This document shows, in pieces, positions 16,051 to 16,460 of a DNA stretch of 16,460 bases. Position 1 is the stretch's first letter, and the number at the start of each line of letters is the position of its first letter. Origin of the DNA: Hydnum rufescens UP504 (taxonomy: Eukaryota; Basidiomycota; Agaricomycetes; Cantharellales; Hydnaceae). The notes under the pieces were generated by a model. It did no database searches. It worked only from the letters and a program-made list of their open reading frames with translations, and had not been told where the DNA came from. Made by a program: the position numbers and the translations under genes. The stretch lies in contig MU129319.1 in the NCBI GenBank assembly GCA_014904985.1, forward strand, positions 12,704-29,163, written 5' to 3'.

Positions 16051-16350
16051 TATATCTGCACCAACAACAGTACCTTACTGTGGAATGGTTAGCATAGGCA
16101 CAGTAACTGCCACAGTAACCCCATTTCATTAAACCATTTGCATCCAGGCTATTATTTATTATTCCAGTTAGATAATATATATTTTATAATATGAAAATCC
16201 CTAAATGTGGTAATTAGATAGCCTAATAAGGAAGGGTGCATTAGATAATATCCCATAATACCTTGGATAATACCCAGTTACATAATACACTGATTGCTAT
16301 TGAAAAAATCCCTAAATGTGGAAATTAAATAAACTACATCCAAGAAAAAT
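16030..16350 (-). repeat. Inverted, diverged copy of the 360-700 repeat
   Basis: Reverse complement matches 375-445 best (16265-16335), with weaker matches beyond (GGATGCAAAT, GGGGTTAC). CCCTAAATGTGG occurs twice (16199 and 16310), each followed by a TTA-rich word, so the element carries an internal duplication. AT-rich, without ORF; probably a MITE or element terminus. Confidence 0.5.
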
Positions 16351-16460
16351 TTCCCCATCCAGCCCAATAGGGACCAGGAGGGGATGGTCCCTGGGATGGA
16401 TGGATGGACCCATAGGGACCCTGATACAATGAAAAAACCAGGCCCAGGGCCATTGGTTAG
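16351..16460. repeat. GGGACC-rich end with GGAT microsatellite
   Basis: GGACC words recur in both orientations (GGGACC 16369-16374, GGTCC 16386-16390, GGACC 16405-16409, AGGGACCC 16413-16420), with a GGAT run at 16394-16406. The sequence runs off the window; no gene seen. Confidence 0.5.

Overview
This looks like nuclear DNA from a fungus, most likely a basidiomycete. The grounds are predicted introns of about 90-115 nt with GTRNGT-type donors, CTAAC/CTAAT branch points and TAG/CAG acceptors, a retrotransposon-like gene relic, and very high repeat content. No intact conserved housekeeping gene, rRNA, tRNA, CRISPR array or bacterial-type operon is visible. The species call is inference only.

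Layout. 1-353: partial copy of a sequence that recurs at 8263-8651. 360-720: AT-rich MITE-like repeat with a diverged inverted relative at 16030-16350. 704-2655: 5'-truncated, stop-interrupted ORF relic, followed by a G-tract and a short LTR-like sequence (2684-2793). 2800-5280: degenerate AGCTCC satellite, with a more regular 175/176-nt repeat at 4274-5050. 5341-6297 and 10196-11493: two diverged copies of one segment carrying a broken, unidentified minus-strand reading frame. 6937-9907 and 11485-12454: arrays of double-hairpin units. 12627-13550: 21-nt minisatellite with 105-nt higher-order structure. 14097-14222: an old isolated double-hairpin unit. 14920-15404 and 15727-16050: tandem repeats of 160 and about 132 nt.

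The standout feature is the double-hairpin unit family: 15 hairpin-A copies plus one cut by the window start. Each unit has hairpin B (ACCACACACC...GGTGTGTGGT) ending a predicted exon and, 21-51 nt later inside a predicted intron, hairpin A (GCAAAAAGAGCAGC...GCTGCTCTTTTTGC). A donor site lies between the two hairpins; branch point and acceptor follow hairpin A. Exon-like bodies between units (86-270 nt) are mostly unlike one another. Units point left (minus) at 6937-8343, 11485-12151 and 14097-14222, and right (plus) at 8803-9907 and 12211-12454, giving two back-to-back centres near 8350-8800 and 12152-12210. Hairpin A shows paired changes that keep the stem. I do not recognise this as a described family. 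It resembles introner elements (mobile introns with stable structure) and, in outline, the double-hairpin elements known from fungal mitochondria.

How the parts may work together (inference): in both large copies the minus-strand array lies upstream of the minus-strand reading frame of the duplicated segment, so a transcript starting at a divergent centre could splice through the small exons into the segment. Exons of the plus array carry stops in all frames, so if they are transcribed the product is more likely non-coding or decayed than a protein.
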